Positions 46,177 to 54,357 of a DNA stretch of 64,000 bases are shown piece after piece. Both the position numbers and the translations under genes were made by a program. The notes beneath the pieces were generated by a model, which saw only the letters and a program-made list of their open reading frames with translations, made no database searches and had not been told where the DNA came from. Each line of letters begins with the position of its first letter. Positions within the stretch are counted from its first letter, which is position 1. This stretch comes from Sandaracinomonas limnophila (GTDB taxonomy: Bacteria; Bacteroidota; Bacteroidia; Cytophagales; Spirosomataceae). The stretch lies in assembly GCF_004005965.1 (NCBI RefSeq), contig NZ_SACY01000002.1, positions 1 through 64,000 of the forward strand, given 5' to 3'.

Positions 46177-47069
46177 AAAATTTTGCATTAATTGGTGCAG
46201 CGGGGTACATTGCACCTCGACACATGAAGGCCATCAAAGATACAGGCAATGATTTAGTTGCGGCCTTTGATCCCTATGATGGAGTTGGAATCATGGATAG
46301 CCACTTCCCAAATGCCGATTTTTTTACAGAATTCGAACGTTTTGATCGCCATGTTGATAAATTAAGAAGACAAGGAAATCCCATTGATTTCATTTCTATC
46401 TGCTCTCCCAATTATTTACATGATGCCCATATCCGCTTTGCATTAAAAAGTGGTTGTGATGTAATTTGTGAAAAACCCTTGGTGCTCAATCCATGGAATT
46501 TGGACGCAATTGCAGAAATTGAACAAGAAACAGGCAAACGCGTTTATTCTATTTTACAATTGCGCTTACACCCAAGTATCATTGCTTTAAAAGAAAAAAT
46601 TAAAAACGGCCCGAAAGATAAGGTTTATGATATCAATCTAAACTACATCACTTCTCGCGGCAAATGGTATCATAGAAGCTGGAAAGGGGTTTTAGAAAAA
46701 TCAGGAGGAATTGCAACCAATATTGGTGTACACTTTTTTGATATGTTGAGCTGGATTTTTGGAGAAGTTCAAGAAAACTTAGTGACTTCTATCAATTCCG
46801 AAACTGCAAAAGGGAATTTGAAATTAAAACAAGCCAATGTAAATTGGTCACTGAGCATAGACTACAACGAAATCCCCGAACAAGTCCGTTTGCAAGGAAA
46901 AAGAACTTACAGAACCCTGACAATTGAAGGGGAAGAAATAGAATTTTCAGATGGTTTTACAGAATTACATACCAAATCTTATGAAGAGATTTTGAAAGGA
47001 AATGGGTTTGGAGTGATGGAGAATAAAACTGCGATTGAGATAGTGAGCAAGATTAGAGGTAATAGGTAA
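46173..47069 (+). CDS. Gfo/Idh/MocA oxidoreductase (WbpB/WlbA-like)
   Basis: NAD-dependent dehydrogenase that oxidises UDP-GlcNAcA at C3. The 298-residue product has [20 protein letters not shown] at the start, [34 protein letters not shown] and [16 protein letters not shown], which are typical of WlbA. Order on the genome is aminotransferase, acetyltransferase, dehydrogenase, overlapping by four bases. The last residues RGNR and stop are read from a repeat array. Confidence 0.9.
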   Translation: MKNFALIGAAGYIAPRHMKAIKDTGNDLVAAFDPYDGVGIMDSHFPNADFFTEFERFDRHVDKLRRQGNPIDFISICSPNYLHDAHIRFALKSGCDVICEKPLVLNPWNLDAIAEIEQETGKRVYSILQLRLHPSIIALKEKIKNGPKDKVYDINLNYITSRGKWYHRSWKGVLEKSGGIATNIGVHFFDMLSWIFGEVQENLVTSINSETAKGNLKLKQANVNWSLSIDYNEIPEQVRLQGKRTYRTLTIEGEEIEFSDGFTELHTKSYEEILKGNGFGVMENKTAIEIVSKIRGNR

Positions 47070-47121
47070 TAGGTAATTGGTAATAGGTAATTGGTAATTG
47101 GTAATTGGTAATTGGTAATTG
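47058..47121. repeat. ggtaatt/ggtaata array, 7-bp units
   Basis: Nine units of ggtaatt or ggtaata contain the stop of the WbpB-like gene and run to the start of the next glycosyltransferase. This is the same unit as at 26820-26838. Confidence 0.93.
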
Positions 47122-47130
47122 ATGAATCCC

Positions 47131-48387
47131 ATGAAAATAGCAATGCTTTCTTTTCACCACAACAATGGGGGGGCTGCAATTGCTTGCGGGCGATTGGTGA
47201 AGGCATTGAGAGAAAATGGACATGAGGTACACTGGATCGTTCAGGAAGGAGGAATATCCAAAGAATATGATTCTTTAGGAAACACATTTTTTCAAAAAAT
47301 TGGAAATTACATACGATTTGTAGCTGAGCGACTTTACTTCTTACCATTCGAAAAAAATAAATCTATCCGATTTCTTTTCAATCCAGGCATATTTGGACAA
47401 AACCTAAGCCATCATCCATCCATTCAATCAGCAGATATCATTCATTTGCATTTTACCAATTTTGGGTTTTTGTCCATTCAAAATATTCAACAACTGCTAG
47501 CCTTAGGCAAGCCTGTGTTTTGGACTTTACACGATATGTGGGCTTTCACCGGTGGTTGTCACCATTCGGGAACCTGCGAAAATTACCAGTCGCAATGTGG
47601 TTTTTGTGAAGAATTTATAAAAAAACCAGCCAAAAATGATTTATCAAATCAACTATGGCAGAAGAAATTAAAGGCTTTCAAAGCACCAAATTTACAGGTA
47701 ATTACTTGCTCAAATTGGCTAAAACAAAGAGCACAAAAAAGTAGTATTCTCAAAAATCACAACATTTCTGCAATTCCAAACACTTTAGATTCTCATCAAA
47801 TTTTTGTCCCGAATCCTAAAGAGAAAGCTAAAAAAGCACTAGATTTAAATACTGACCTCCCCTTGCTGTTGTTTGTAGCTGTCAGACCCAACGCAATCAA
47901 AAAAGGATTCAAACAATTTATAGAGGCAATAAAAATCCTAGAATCTCAAACAAATTTTCAAATCGGAATTGTTGGAAACGTAATAGATAAATCTGTTTTT
48001 GAGTCCATAAAAACAAAAATACATTTTTTTGGACACATTTCAGAGCTTGAAAAAATGGCAATGATTTATCAAGCGGCCGATACTTATATCACCACCTCTT
48101 TGGAGGAAAATCTACCGAATACCATCATGGAGGCCATGGCATGTGGAACTCCCTGCGTTGGATTTGAAATAGGCGGAATACCAGAAATGATAGACCATCA
48201 AAAAAATGGATATGTGGCCAAAGCTTTTGATACGGCCGACTTTGCCCATGGCATTCTTGAAACAATAAAAAATAAAGAATCATGGGGCAAATTAGCCAGA
48301 GTAAAAGTTGAAGAACAATATGCAGAAAAAATCATTGTCCAAAAACATTTGGAAGTCTATCAAAATGCGCTGAACAATGAAGTATAA
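47131..48387 (+). CDS. GT4 glycosyltransferase
   Basis: GT-B fold family GT4 enzyme of about 418 residues: MKIAMLSFHHNNGGAAIACG at the start and the GT4 signature TTSLEENLPNTIMEAMACGT with E-x7-E near residue 320. FWTLHDMWAFTGGCHHSG in the first half is typical of a subgroup with this Cys/His-rich loop. ATG 47131 gives the family start; ATG 47122, at the array's end, is possible. Confidence 0.9.
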   Translation: MKIAMLSFHHNNGGAAIACGRLVKALRENGHEVHWIVQEGGISKEYDSLGNTFFQKIGNYIRFVAERLYFLPFEKNKSIRFLFNPGIFGQNLSHHPSIQSADIIHLHFTNFGFLSIQNIQQLLALGKPVFWTLHDMWAFTGGCHHSGTCENYQSQCGFCEEFIKKPAKNDLSNQLWQKKLKAFKAPNLQVITCSNWLKQRAQKSSILKNHNISAIPNTLDSHQIFVPNPKEKAKKALDLNTDLPLLLFVAVRPNAIKKGFKQFIEAIKILESQTNFQIGIVGNVIDKSVFESIKTKIHFFGHISELEKMAMIYQAADTYITTSLEENLPNTIMEAMACGTPCVGFEIGGIPEMIDHQKNGYVAKAFDTADFAHGILETIKNKESWGKLARVKVEEQYAEKIIVQKHLEVYQNALNNEV

Positions 48388-49144
48388 ATTGAGCATCATC
48401 ACTATCACCTACCAGGCCAAAGACTATATCAATAGTACCTTGCAATCTGTGTTTGAACAAAAAGATTTACAAGCTGTTGAATATATTGTAGTCGATGGCG
48501 CTTCTACAGATGGCACTTGGGAAATTATCCAAAATCATTCGGACAAAATTCAACAAAAAATTTCTGAAAAAGATAAAGGAATTTATGATGCAATGAACAA
48601 AGGCTTGCAAATGGCAACTGGAGAATATGTGCTTTTTTTAAACGCTGGTGACACCTTTGCAAACGCTGAAACACTTTCTAAAATCTTAAAAGACTTAGAA
48701 GGCAAACCCGATGTATTATACGGCGAGGCTCAATTCATCAACCTAAAGCATGAAATTTTAGGACTCCGCTCGGACCTAACTCCCCAAAAATTACCCACTC
48801 AAGCTACTTGGAAAGACTTTAAATTTGGCATGGTAATTTGCCACCAATCCTTCATTGCAAAAAAAACCATTGCACCCTTATTTGATTTAAAATATCGCTT
48901 GAGTTCCGACGTTGATTGGGAAATTAATTGCTTGAAACGTTCAAATAAAATCCAAAAAACAGACTATCCGATTTCCAATTACCTCATGGGTGGAGCCTCC
49001 GTACAAAACCTAAAAGATTCTTGGAAGGAAAGATTCGAGGTATTAAAATCACATTTTGGCTTAATACCTACCATTTTCCATCACCTATTTATTATATTTA
49101 GAGGATTAATTTTTGCCTTTCAAAAAAAGGGCAAATATTGGTAA
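48377..49144 (+). CDS. GT2 glycosyltransferase
   Basis: A 255-residue GT-A family GT2 enzyme: LSIITITYQAKDYINSTLQS at the start, YIVVDGASTDGTWEII, DKGIYDAMNKGLQMATGEY, and FLNAGDTFANAE (DxD-type position). It overlaps the GT4 gene by 11 bp and is the last glycosyltransferase of the locus. Confidence 0.93.
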   Translation: MKYKLSIITITYQAKDYINSTLQSVFEQKDLQAVEYIVVDGASTDGTWEIIQNHSDKIQQKISEKDKGIYDAMNKGLQMATGEYVLFLNAGDTFANAETLSKILKDLEGKPDVLYGEAQFINLKHEILGLRSDLTPQKLPTQATWKDFKFGMVICHQSFIAKKTIAPLFDLKYRLSSDVDWEINCLKRSNKIQKTDYPISNYLMGGASVQNLKDSWKERFEVLKSHFGLIPTIFHHLFIIFRGLIFAFQKKGKYW

Positions 49145-49149
49145 TAAAT

Positions 49150-49926
49150 ATGAAGAATTATTTAGCCATCTTTTTTTTGATTGCATCAACATTTATAATT
49201 AATGCGCAGAAATTTCATTTGCGTTCCGGTGTAGGCATAAGCAGTTTAAATTGGTATGAAAACCAATCAACAGCTAATTTTTCTTTTCAATTAACTTACC
49301 AAAAACCCAACTCAAGCAAGCTTTTTTTTAGTGAAGTGAAAACCTTTGGTAACATTGCCAATTCAAAGGTTGATCCTGCTCATTATGAATTTATTCCATA
49401 CCAAATGCAGGGACAAACTCAACCCATGGAATTGGACATCAATAAATTATCTGCAACCTATAGAGGAGGAAGTGCTGAAATTGGTGTATTATTTAACCAA
49501 ACTAGAGGTAAATCCCAACCTTTTCTATCGCCAGAGGTAAGTTTTTTCAGTATTTCTTTGGCTAGAAAAATATCTACCGACATCACACAATATGTAGAGG
49601 AAGAAAAATATGCTTTACATGGATTATCTGCCGGATTAAATTTAATTCTGCCAGGAAAAGCAAAATGGATTTTTTCAACTAAGGCATTTTTACCAATCTT
49701 AACAAATTTTACACTGTACGGTAGATATATTGGGGTTCCTTATGAAACAAGCTCTCAAAAAAATGAAGTTAGTTGGAGAAACCAAGTAGAAGTTGATATT
49801 AAAAAATTCAATTTTGGAATTGACTATGATCTGTATAATTTGGGGGGTACAGAAAATTTAAAATCAAAAACTATTTTCAATAGTCAGAATAAAATGTTAT
49901 CCGTCTATATAAATTATTTATTTTAA
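49150..49926 (+). CDS. Outer-membrane-type beta-barrel protein, unknown function
   Basis: The 258-residue product has a signal peptide (KNYLAIFFLIASTFIINAQ) and many amphipathic strands, ending in MLSVYINYLF, a typical outer-membrane C-terminal strand. No family is recognised. It is fused to the TonB gene by one base of spacing, which suggests a joint role at the outer membrane. An in-frame start four codons earlier is less likely. Confidence 0.7.
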   Translation: MKNYLAIFFLIASTFIINAQKFHLRSGVGISSLNWYENQSTANFSFQLTYQKPNSSKLFFSEVKTFGNIANSKVDPAHYEFIPYQMQGQTQPMELDINKLSATYRGGSAEIGVLFNQTRGKSQPFLSPEVSFFSISLARKISTDITQYVEEEKYALHGLSAGLNLILPGKAKWIFSTKAFLPILTNFTLYGRYIGVPYETSSQKNEVSWRNQVEVDIKKFNFGIDYDLYNLGGTENLKSKTIFNSQNKMLSVYINYLF

Positions 49927-51915
49927 GTGTTGAAAGCCTATTATCTACCCTTATTATTTGCAATTTCCTTTTCCGCTTTTTCACAAAATACAAGTACTGA
50001 ACTTCCCGATGTGGTAGTTCATAGTTTTGAGAAAAATAGAAAAAAATTAAGCAATCCTGATGCTATTTCTCATCTCGACTCCCTGCAATTGCGCATAAAT
50101 TCTGGCACATCTTTTGTCAATGTTTTCAATGCTATCACCGGAGTGAAAATGGAAGAACGCTCGCCAGGAAGCTACCGACTAGCCATTCGTGGCAGTTCGC
50201 TTCGTGCACCTTTTGGCGTTCGCAACGTGAAAATTTATTGGAATAATATTTCCTTAACAGATGCTGGGAACAATACCTATTTCCAACTATTTGAACCCGA
50301 TTTTTTCCATCAAGCCACTATTTCTAAAGGACCTTCTGGCGGACTTTACGGCGCTGGTACGGGTGGAACGATGCAATTGAACTCAATTATTAATAATTCA
50401 CCCTTCGACAAGCTCAGGGACCGATTAACAATTAACAATTCATATAATTCTTTGGGGGGAAACAAGCATACATTCGACCTGAATTTTGGAAACAAATCAA
50501 TCCAAAACCGGGTTTACGTTTCCTACAGAAATCAAAAAGGATACCGGGAACAATCGGATATGGAAAAGACTTTCCTTAGTTTCCAAGCACAAAAATCCTT
50601 TGGCGATGCGGGAAGAATTGAATTTTTAAGTTATTATGGCAATTTACGCTATCAAACACCTGGTGGACTAACGCTCACCCAATATTTGGCTAATCCCAAA
50701 CAGGCTCGTCCTACGGTAGGTACTGCAAAAGGTGCCATCGACCAAAAAGCAACCTTTTACATACAAAGTTTTTTCTCAGCCTTATCCATAAAAAACCAAA
50801 TAGATAATCATTGGGCATACGATGCTTCTCTAGGATACCAACAGAATGATATTCAGAACCCAAGTATCAGAAATTACGAAATTAGAAACGAGCCAAATAT
50901 CAATTCAAGAGGGGTTCTCCATTTCAAAAACGATGCCAATAATTTCTCTTGGGATGCCGGTTACGAGTTTTTATCCGGAAAATTCAATAGCTCAACCTAT
51001 GCCAATAATTTAGGAGAAAAAGGAGCTTTACAAGTGGAACAAAATGCGCAAATAGAACAATATACAGCATTTTTCCAAACCGACTACCAAACTAAAAACC
51101 ATTGGAATTTTACTATTTCTGGTAGTTTAAATAAACTTTGGACCAATTTAAACAATCCAGAAACGGTATTTTCTCCCCGCATTTCAATTGGTAAAAAAAT
51201 AGGACAAAATCAATATTTGTTGGGCAAAATAGCCCATGGATTTTCACCTCCTAGCATTGCAGAAATTAGACCGTCAAGCGCGGTTTTGAATCCCAACTTA
51301 CAAGCAGAAAAAGGCTGGAATCACGAATTAACCTACCGAAATAATTTTACAAAAGGTAATTGGGAATTAACTGCCTATTGGTTTGAACTGCAAGAAAGTA
51401 TTTCATTAAGACGTACCGCAGATGGTGCAGATTATTTTGAAAACGTTGGACAAACCCGACAAAAAGGAATTGAAAACACCTTCAATTACAAGCTAAATAA
51501 ATTATTAACACTAACCGCTGCCACAACCTTGCAAGATTTTCACTTCATCAATTACAAAAGTGTAAACACTAACTACAGTGGCAATCAATTAACGGGCACC
51601 GCACCTTTTGTTCAATCTTTTGTTGGAGTTGTTCAAGTTCATCCAAACTTCAACATCATCCCTCAATTCATTTATACCGATGCCTTGTATCTAAATGACG
51701 CAAATACAGACCTCCTTCCAGCTTCAAGATATTGGAATTTAAAATTTAACTATTCCAAGAAAATTAGGAATTTCGGGACAAAAATTTGGATAAATCTTGA
51801 CAATGTCTTGAACGAAAACTACAGCTCGGGTCCCGATTTAAACGCTGTCGGAGGACGTTATTACAATGTATCTATGGGAAGAAATTTCAGCCTTGGACTT
51901 CAATTAGAATGGTAA
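49927..51915 (+). CDS. TonB-dependent receptor
   Basis: A 662-residue outer-membrane receptor. The start is GTG directly after the previous stop. It has a signal peptide (LKAYYLPLLFAISFSAFSQ), a plug with GTSFVNVFNAITGVKMEERSPG-type sequence (short form GTSFVNVFNAITG) and GPSGGLYGAGTGGTMQLNS, then a barrel with IWINLDNVLNENYSSGPDLN and the final FSLGLQLEW. Siderophore-type receptors are closest in feel; substrate is unknown. Residues about 158-172 (SPFDKLRDRLTINNS) come from a REP palindrome plus repeat. Confidence 0.9.
   Translation: MLKAYYLPLLFAISFSAFSQNTSTELPDVVVHSFEKNRKKLSNPDAISHLDSLQLRINSGTSFVNVFNAITGVKMEERSPGSYRLAIRGSSLRAPFGVRNVKIYWNNISLTDAGNNTYFQLFEPDFFHQATISKGPSGGLYGAGTGGTMQLNSIINNSPFDKLRDRLTINNSYNSLGGNKHTFDLNFGNKSIQNRVYVSYRNQKGYREQSDMEKTFLSFQAQKSFGDAGRIEFLSYYGNLRYQTPGGLTLTQYLANPKQARPTVGTAKGAIDQKATFYIQSFFSALSIKNQIDNHWAYDASLGYQQNDIQNPSIRNYEIRNEPNINSRGVLHFKNDANNFSWDAGYEFLSGKFNSSTYANNLGEKGALQVEQNAQIEQYTAFFQTDYQTKNHWNFTISGSLNKLWTNLNNPETVFSPRISIGKKIGQNQYLLGKIAHGFSPPSIAEIRPSSAVLNPNLQAEKGWNHELTYRNNFTKGNWELTAYWFELQESISLRRTADGADYFENVGQTRQKGIENTFNYKLNKLLTLTAATTLQDFHFINYKSVNTNYSGNQLTGTAPFVQSFVGVVQVHPNFNIIPQFIYTDALYLNDANTDLLPASRYWNLKFNYSKKIRNFGTKIWINLDNVLNENYSSGPDLNAVGGRYYNVSMGRNFSLGLQLEW
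50398..50442. repeat. REP palindrome plus ttgttaa units inside the TonB receptor gene
   Basis: cccttcgacaagctcaggg (50401-50419) is a well-known bacterial palindrome, and it is followed by taacaattaacaattcat, two reversed ttgttaa units. The insertion lies after the plug's last conserved strand and keeps the frame. Confidence 0.85.
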
Positions 51916-52565
51916 TGAACAAAAAGGAACGTTTTGCAGAACTTGTAAATCATTTTTCAACCCATTTCCCTGAGGCAGAAACAGAACTCCATTATTCCAA
52001 TCCATTTGAATTATTGGTTGCAGTGGTTTTATCTGCCCAATGTACCGACAAGCGGATCAACCAAGTTACACCAAAATTATTTGAGCGTTTTCCGAATCCA
52101 CAAGCCTTGGCCGACAGCTCAGTGGATGAAATCTTTTCATACATCCGTTCCGTCTCCTATCCTAATAACAAGGCAAAGCACTTGTTGGGTTTAGGGCAAA
52201 AATTAGTAGATCAATTTGAGGGAGAAGTACCATCTACCATTGAAGATTTGCAAACCCTACCGGGTGTTGGGCGAAAAACGGCTAATGTGATAGTTTCGGT
52301 AATCTACAACCAACCCGCCATGGCGGTCGACACACACGTTTTCAGGGTTTCGCACCGACTGGGACTAGTTCCTAAAACGGCCAAAACGCCTCTTTTAGTA
52401 GAAAAAGCATTGGTCAAACATTTACCAGAAGAGATCATTCCGAAAGCACATCATTGGCTTATTTTACACGGAAGGTACGTTTGTTTGGCAAGAAGTCCGA
52501 AATGTGAATCTTGCAAAATCACAACTTTTTGTCAATATTTTGAGAAAACAAAAGGCAAGAAATGA
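51915..52565 (+). CDS. nth: Endonuclease III
   Basis: DNA glycosylase/AP lyase for oxidised pyrimidines. The 216-residue product uses ATG 51915, which overlaps the TonB stop by one base. The helix-hairpin-helix TLPGVGRKTANVIVS with the catalytic Lys and VDTHVFRVSHRLG with the Asp are present, and the C-terminal [4Fe-4S] site is CLARSPKCESCKITTFC (four cysteines). SAQCTDKRINQVTP is the family loop. Confidence 0.97.
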   Translation: MNKKERFAELVNHFSTHFPEAETELHYSNPFELLVAVVLSAQCTDKRINQVTPKLFERFPNPQALADSSVDEIFSYIRSVSYPNNKAKHLLGLGQKLVDQFEGEVPSTIEDLQTLPGVGRKTANVIVSVIYNQPAMAVDTHVFRVSHRLGLVPKTAKTPLLVEKALVKHLPEEIIPKAHHWLILHGRYVCLARSPKCESCKITTFCQYFEKTKGKK

Positions 52566-53107
52566 GTACCCTTGAAATCATAGGAGTTATTTTATCGATC
52601 TTGGGCGTAGTTTTTACAGCCCAAAAAAAGATGATTGCATGGTACATCAACATCTTGGCTTCCTTGGTGTATGGATATATATTTTATGAAGCGAATTTGT
52701 ATGCGGATGCAGAGTTGCAAGTTTTTTTTATAGGCTCCGCCATTTATGGCATTTTTCAATGGTCTAAAAATCAAAAAAATTGGCAGGCAACCAATTCACA
52801 ATTTAAGTCTTTAGCCATTGGATTTATTTTAACTCTTAGTACAGGAAGTCTATTGGGATATTTTCATCAACAATTCACCCAAAACGTATCCTTCCCTTAT
52901 TTTGATGGAATTTTAACGGCAGCATCCATTTGGGCAACTTACCTAGCTGCACATCAAAAACGAGAAAATTGGATTATTTGGATGGTAATTGATGCCCTTT
53001 ATGTCCTTATGTATATCTATAAAGACCTTTACCTAACAGCAGGCCTATACGGATTATTTGTGGTATTGGCGTGGAGAGGACTTTTTAAGTGGAAAGTGGA
53101 AAGTTGA
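52562..53107 (+). CDS. pnuC: Nicotinamide riboside transporter PnuC
   Basis: Inner-membrane transporter of about seven helices; 181 residues, starting STLEIIGVILSILGVVFTAQ. INILASLVYGYIFYEANLYAD and IGSAIYGIFQWSKNQKN and KDLYLTAGLYGLFVVLAWRG are PnuC signatures. It overlaps nth by four bases. The C-terminal KWKVES and its stop are encoded by a gtggaaa repeat arm. Confidence 0.92.
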   Translation: MSTLEIIGVILSILGVVFTAQKKMIAWYINILASLVYGYIFYEANLYADAELQVFFIGSAIYGIFQWSKNQKNWQATNSQFKSLAIGFILTLSTGSLLGYFHQQFTQNVSFPYFDGILTAASIWATYLAAHQKRENWIIWMVIDALYVLMYIYKDLYLTAGLYGLFVVLAWRGLFKWKVES

Positions 53108-53181
53108 AAGTGAAAAATTATGCAATCCCATTTCAACTTTCAACTTTCACCTTTCCACTTTCCACTTTCAACTTTCCACTT
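53088..53181. repeat. Inverted agtggaa / ttccact array between convergent genes
   Basis: The left arm (53088-53114) contains the pnuC stop; the right arm (53130-53181) contains the stop of the minus-strand gene. Both genes therefore end in the codons for KVES followed by tga. The stem can exceed 20 bp. Confidence 0.95.
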
Positions 53182-53485
53182 TATCTAGGTATTCCATCAA
53201 CTTATCCTTAGCCAAAGAAAGAGCGATGGCAATGGCATAAGAAGTTAGAACGGAACCGATGGCAGAGCCTTCTTTGGATTCTGACTTTTCGTTTTTTTCT
53301 TTTTTATCGGAGCCAGACAATAAAGAATAAAGCAAGTAACCACCTGCCACAACAGCACCAGCAACTAAAATTTGGGTACCACGCACCTTGGCAGTTTCTT
53401 TAAGGTCCTCTATGGATTGATTCAATTCATTCTGAAAAGTTTGAGCCTGGGCTTCCAACTCTTCTCTATTCGGCTTCTGGCTCAT
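53168..53485 (-). CDS. Small membrane protein, unknown function
   Basis: The 105-residue product has a coiled-coil start (REELEAQAQTFQNELNQS, about 6-30), a membrane helix near 38-58 (ILVAGAVVAGGYLLYSLL), a charged linker and a second hydrophobic part (about 75-94). It lies in an apparent operon with the holin-like gene, 20 bp overlap, and the DksA-like gene. The last four residues KVES and the stop come from the repeat array. Confidence 0.75.
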   Translation of the reverse strand: MSQKPNREELEAQAQTFQNELNQSIEDLKETAKVRGTQILVAGAVVAGGYLLYSLLSGSDKKEKNEKSESKEGSAIGSVLTSYAIAIALSLAKDKLMEYLDKVES

Positions 53486-53825
53486 AGTGTATTTCTTTGG
53501 TAGATTCTTCCGCCTCCTCTGAGGTCTTGAAAGTCGGTTGTTTTTGGAAAGACCAAAATAAAATTAGTCCAACCAATAAACTTAAAACGGCCATCAATAA
53601 AAATCCAAGGTAAGAACTTTGAAAATAATCGTTAATGGCAAATGCGAGTGCGAATAAAATAAACAAAAAGGCAACGGCCAAGGCAAAGGCGGCGAAAATA
53701 AATTTTACCACCTTAATCAAAAAGGCTTCAATTGCCTCTTGAACATCCAATTTGATCAATTCAAATTGGGTTCGCAGGTAATTTGTCAATAAATCAACTA
53801 TTCGATTATTGTCAAAAAGTCCCAT
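53466..53825 (-). CDS. Phage-holin-like (DUF1469/YqjE-type) membrane protein
   Basis: The 119-residue product has two strong membrane helices (about 36-60 and 68-95: FIFAAFALAVAFLFILFALA and YLGFLLMAVLSLLVGLILFW), a short N-terminal amphipathic helix and an acidic tail. The pattern fits the holin-superfamily/YqjE group of small inner-membrane proteins, which in most cases are not phage proteins. Overlaps the next gene. Confidence 0.75.
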   Translation of the reverse strand: MGLFDNNRIVDLLTNYLRTQFELIKLDVQEAIEAFLIKVVKFIFAAFALAVAFLFILFALAFAINDYFQSSYLGFLLMAVLSLLVGLILFWSFQKQPTFKTSEEAEESTKEIHYEPEAE

Positions 53826-54209
53826 TTATTTTTGTTTTAATTTAGCCTCAATAGAATGTTGTGTATGAGGAACTAAGCGAAGGCGATCTTTAGAAATCAA
53901 TTTACCTGTTTCGATACAAACTCCATACGTTCCATTTTTAATACGCATTAAAGCTTTTTCAAGATTTTGGGCAAACTTTTGTTGTCTACCAGCCAACTGG
54001 TTTAAATTTTCTTTTTCAGCTGTATCTGCACCATCTTCTAAAACTTTTGAATTTCCCGAGGTATCATCGGTACCCGAATCATTTTTTTTACTGATGGTTG
54101 CCATCAAATAGTTTAATTCAGATTTAGTTTCCTCTAATTTCTTTAAAATGATTTCCTCAAATTCTTTCAATTCCTCTGCGGAATAACGTTGTTTTTCCTC
54201 GGCTGCCAT
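53826..54209 (-). CDS. DksA/TraR-family protein lacking most zinc cysteines
   Basis: The 127-residue product begins with a coiled-coil (EELKEFEEIILKKLEETKSE) and ends with the DksA/TraR zinc-finger region NGTYGVCIETGKLISKDRLR. The usual four-cysteine site is reduced to one Cys (GVC), as often seen in Bacteroidota members, so zinc is probably not bound. The family binds the secondary channel of RNA polymerase; the role here is inferred. It heads the operon with the two small membrane proteins. Confidence 0.82.
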   Translation of the reverse strand: MAAEEKQRYSAEELKEFEEIILKKLEETKSELNYLMATISKKNDSGTDDTSGNSKVLEDGADTAEKENLNQLAGRQQKFAQNLEKALMRIKNGTYGVCIETGKLISKDRLRLVPHTQHSIEAKLKQK

Positions 54210-54247
54210 AATATTTTAGCGTAAATTTTTTGTAAATAGAACCTGTA

Positions 54248-54255
54248 CAAATATA
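54248..54255 (-). promoter_or_regulatory. Candidate -7 element of the DksA-like gene
   Basis: On the minus strand TATATTTG matches TAnnTTTG exactly, 39 bp before the start. The position where a -33 TTG would lie is filled by the agtggaa array (54263-54291). Confidence 0.45.
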
Positions 54256-54262
54256 CTTAATT

Positions 54263-54357
54263 AGTGGAAAGTGGAAAGTGGAAAGTGGAAAATTATTTTT
54301 TTATTAAATTTTAAAACTAAAAACTAAATTAAACTTTTCACTTTTCACTTTCAACTT
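54263..54357. repeat. agtggaa array and ttttcact array upstream of the DksA-like gene
   Basis: Four agtggaa units (54263-54291) and ttttcacttttcactttcaact (54332-54357) form a loose inverted pair. The unit is the same as at 53.1 kb. The second group reaches the terC stop. Confidence 0.85.

Noticed and set aside
53058-53240. A 60-codon frame running through the agtggaa array
   Set aside because: It is translation of repeat DNA across the ends of two convergent genes.
53466-53825. Prophage remnant suggested by a holin-like gene
   Set aside because: No phage genes are nearby; such small two-helix proteins are common chromosomal genes in Bacteroidota.
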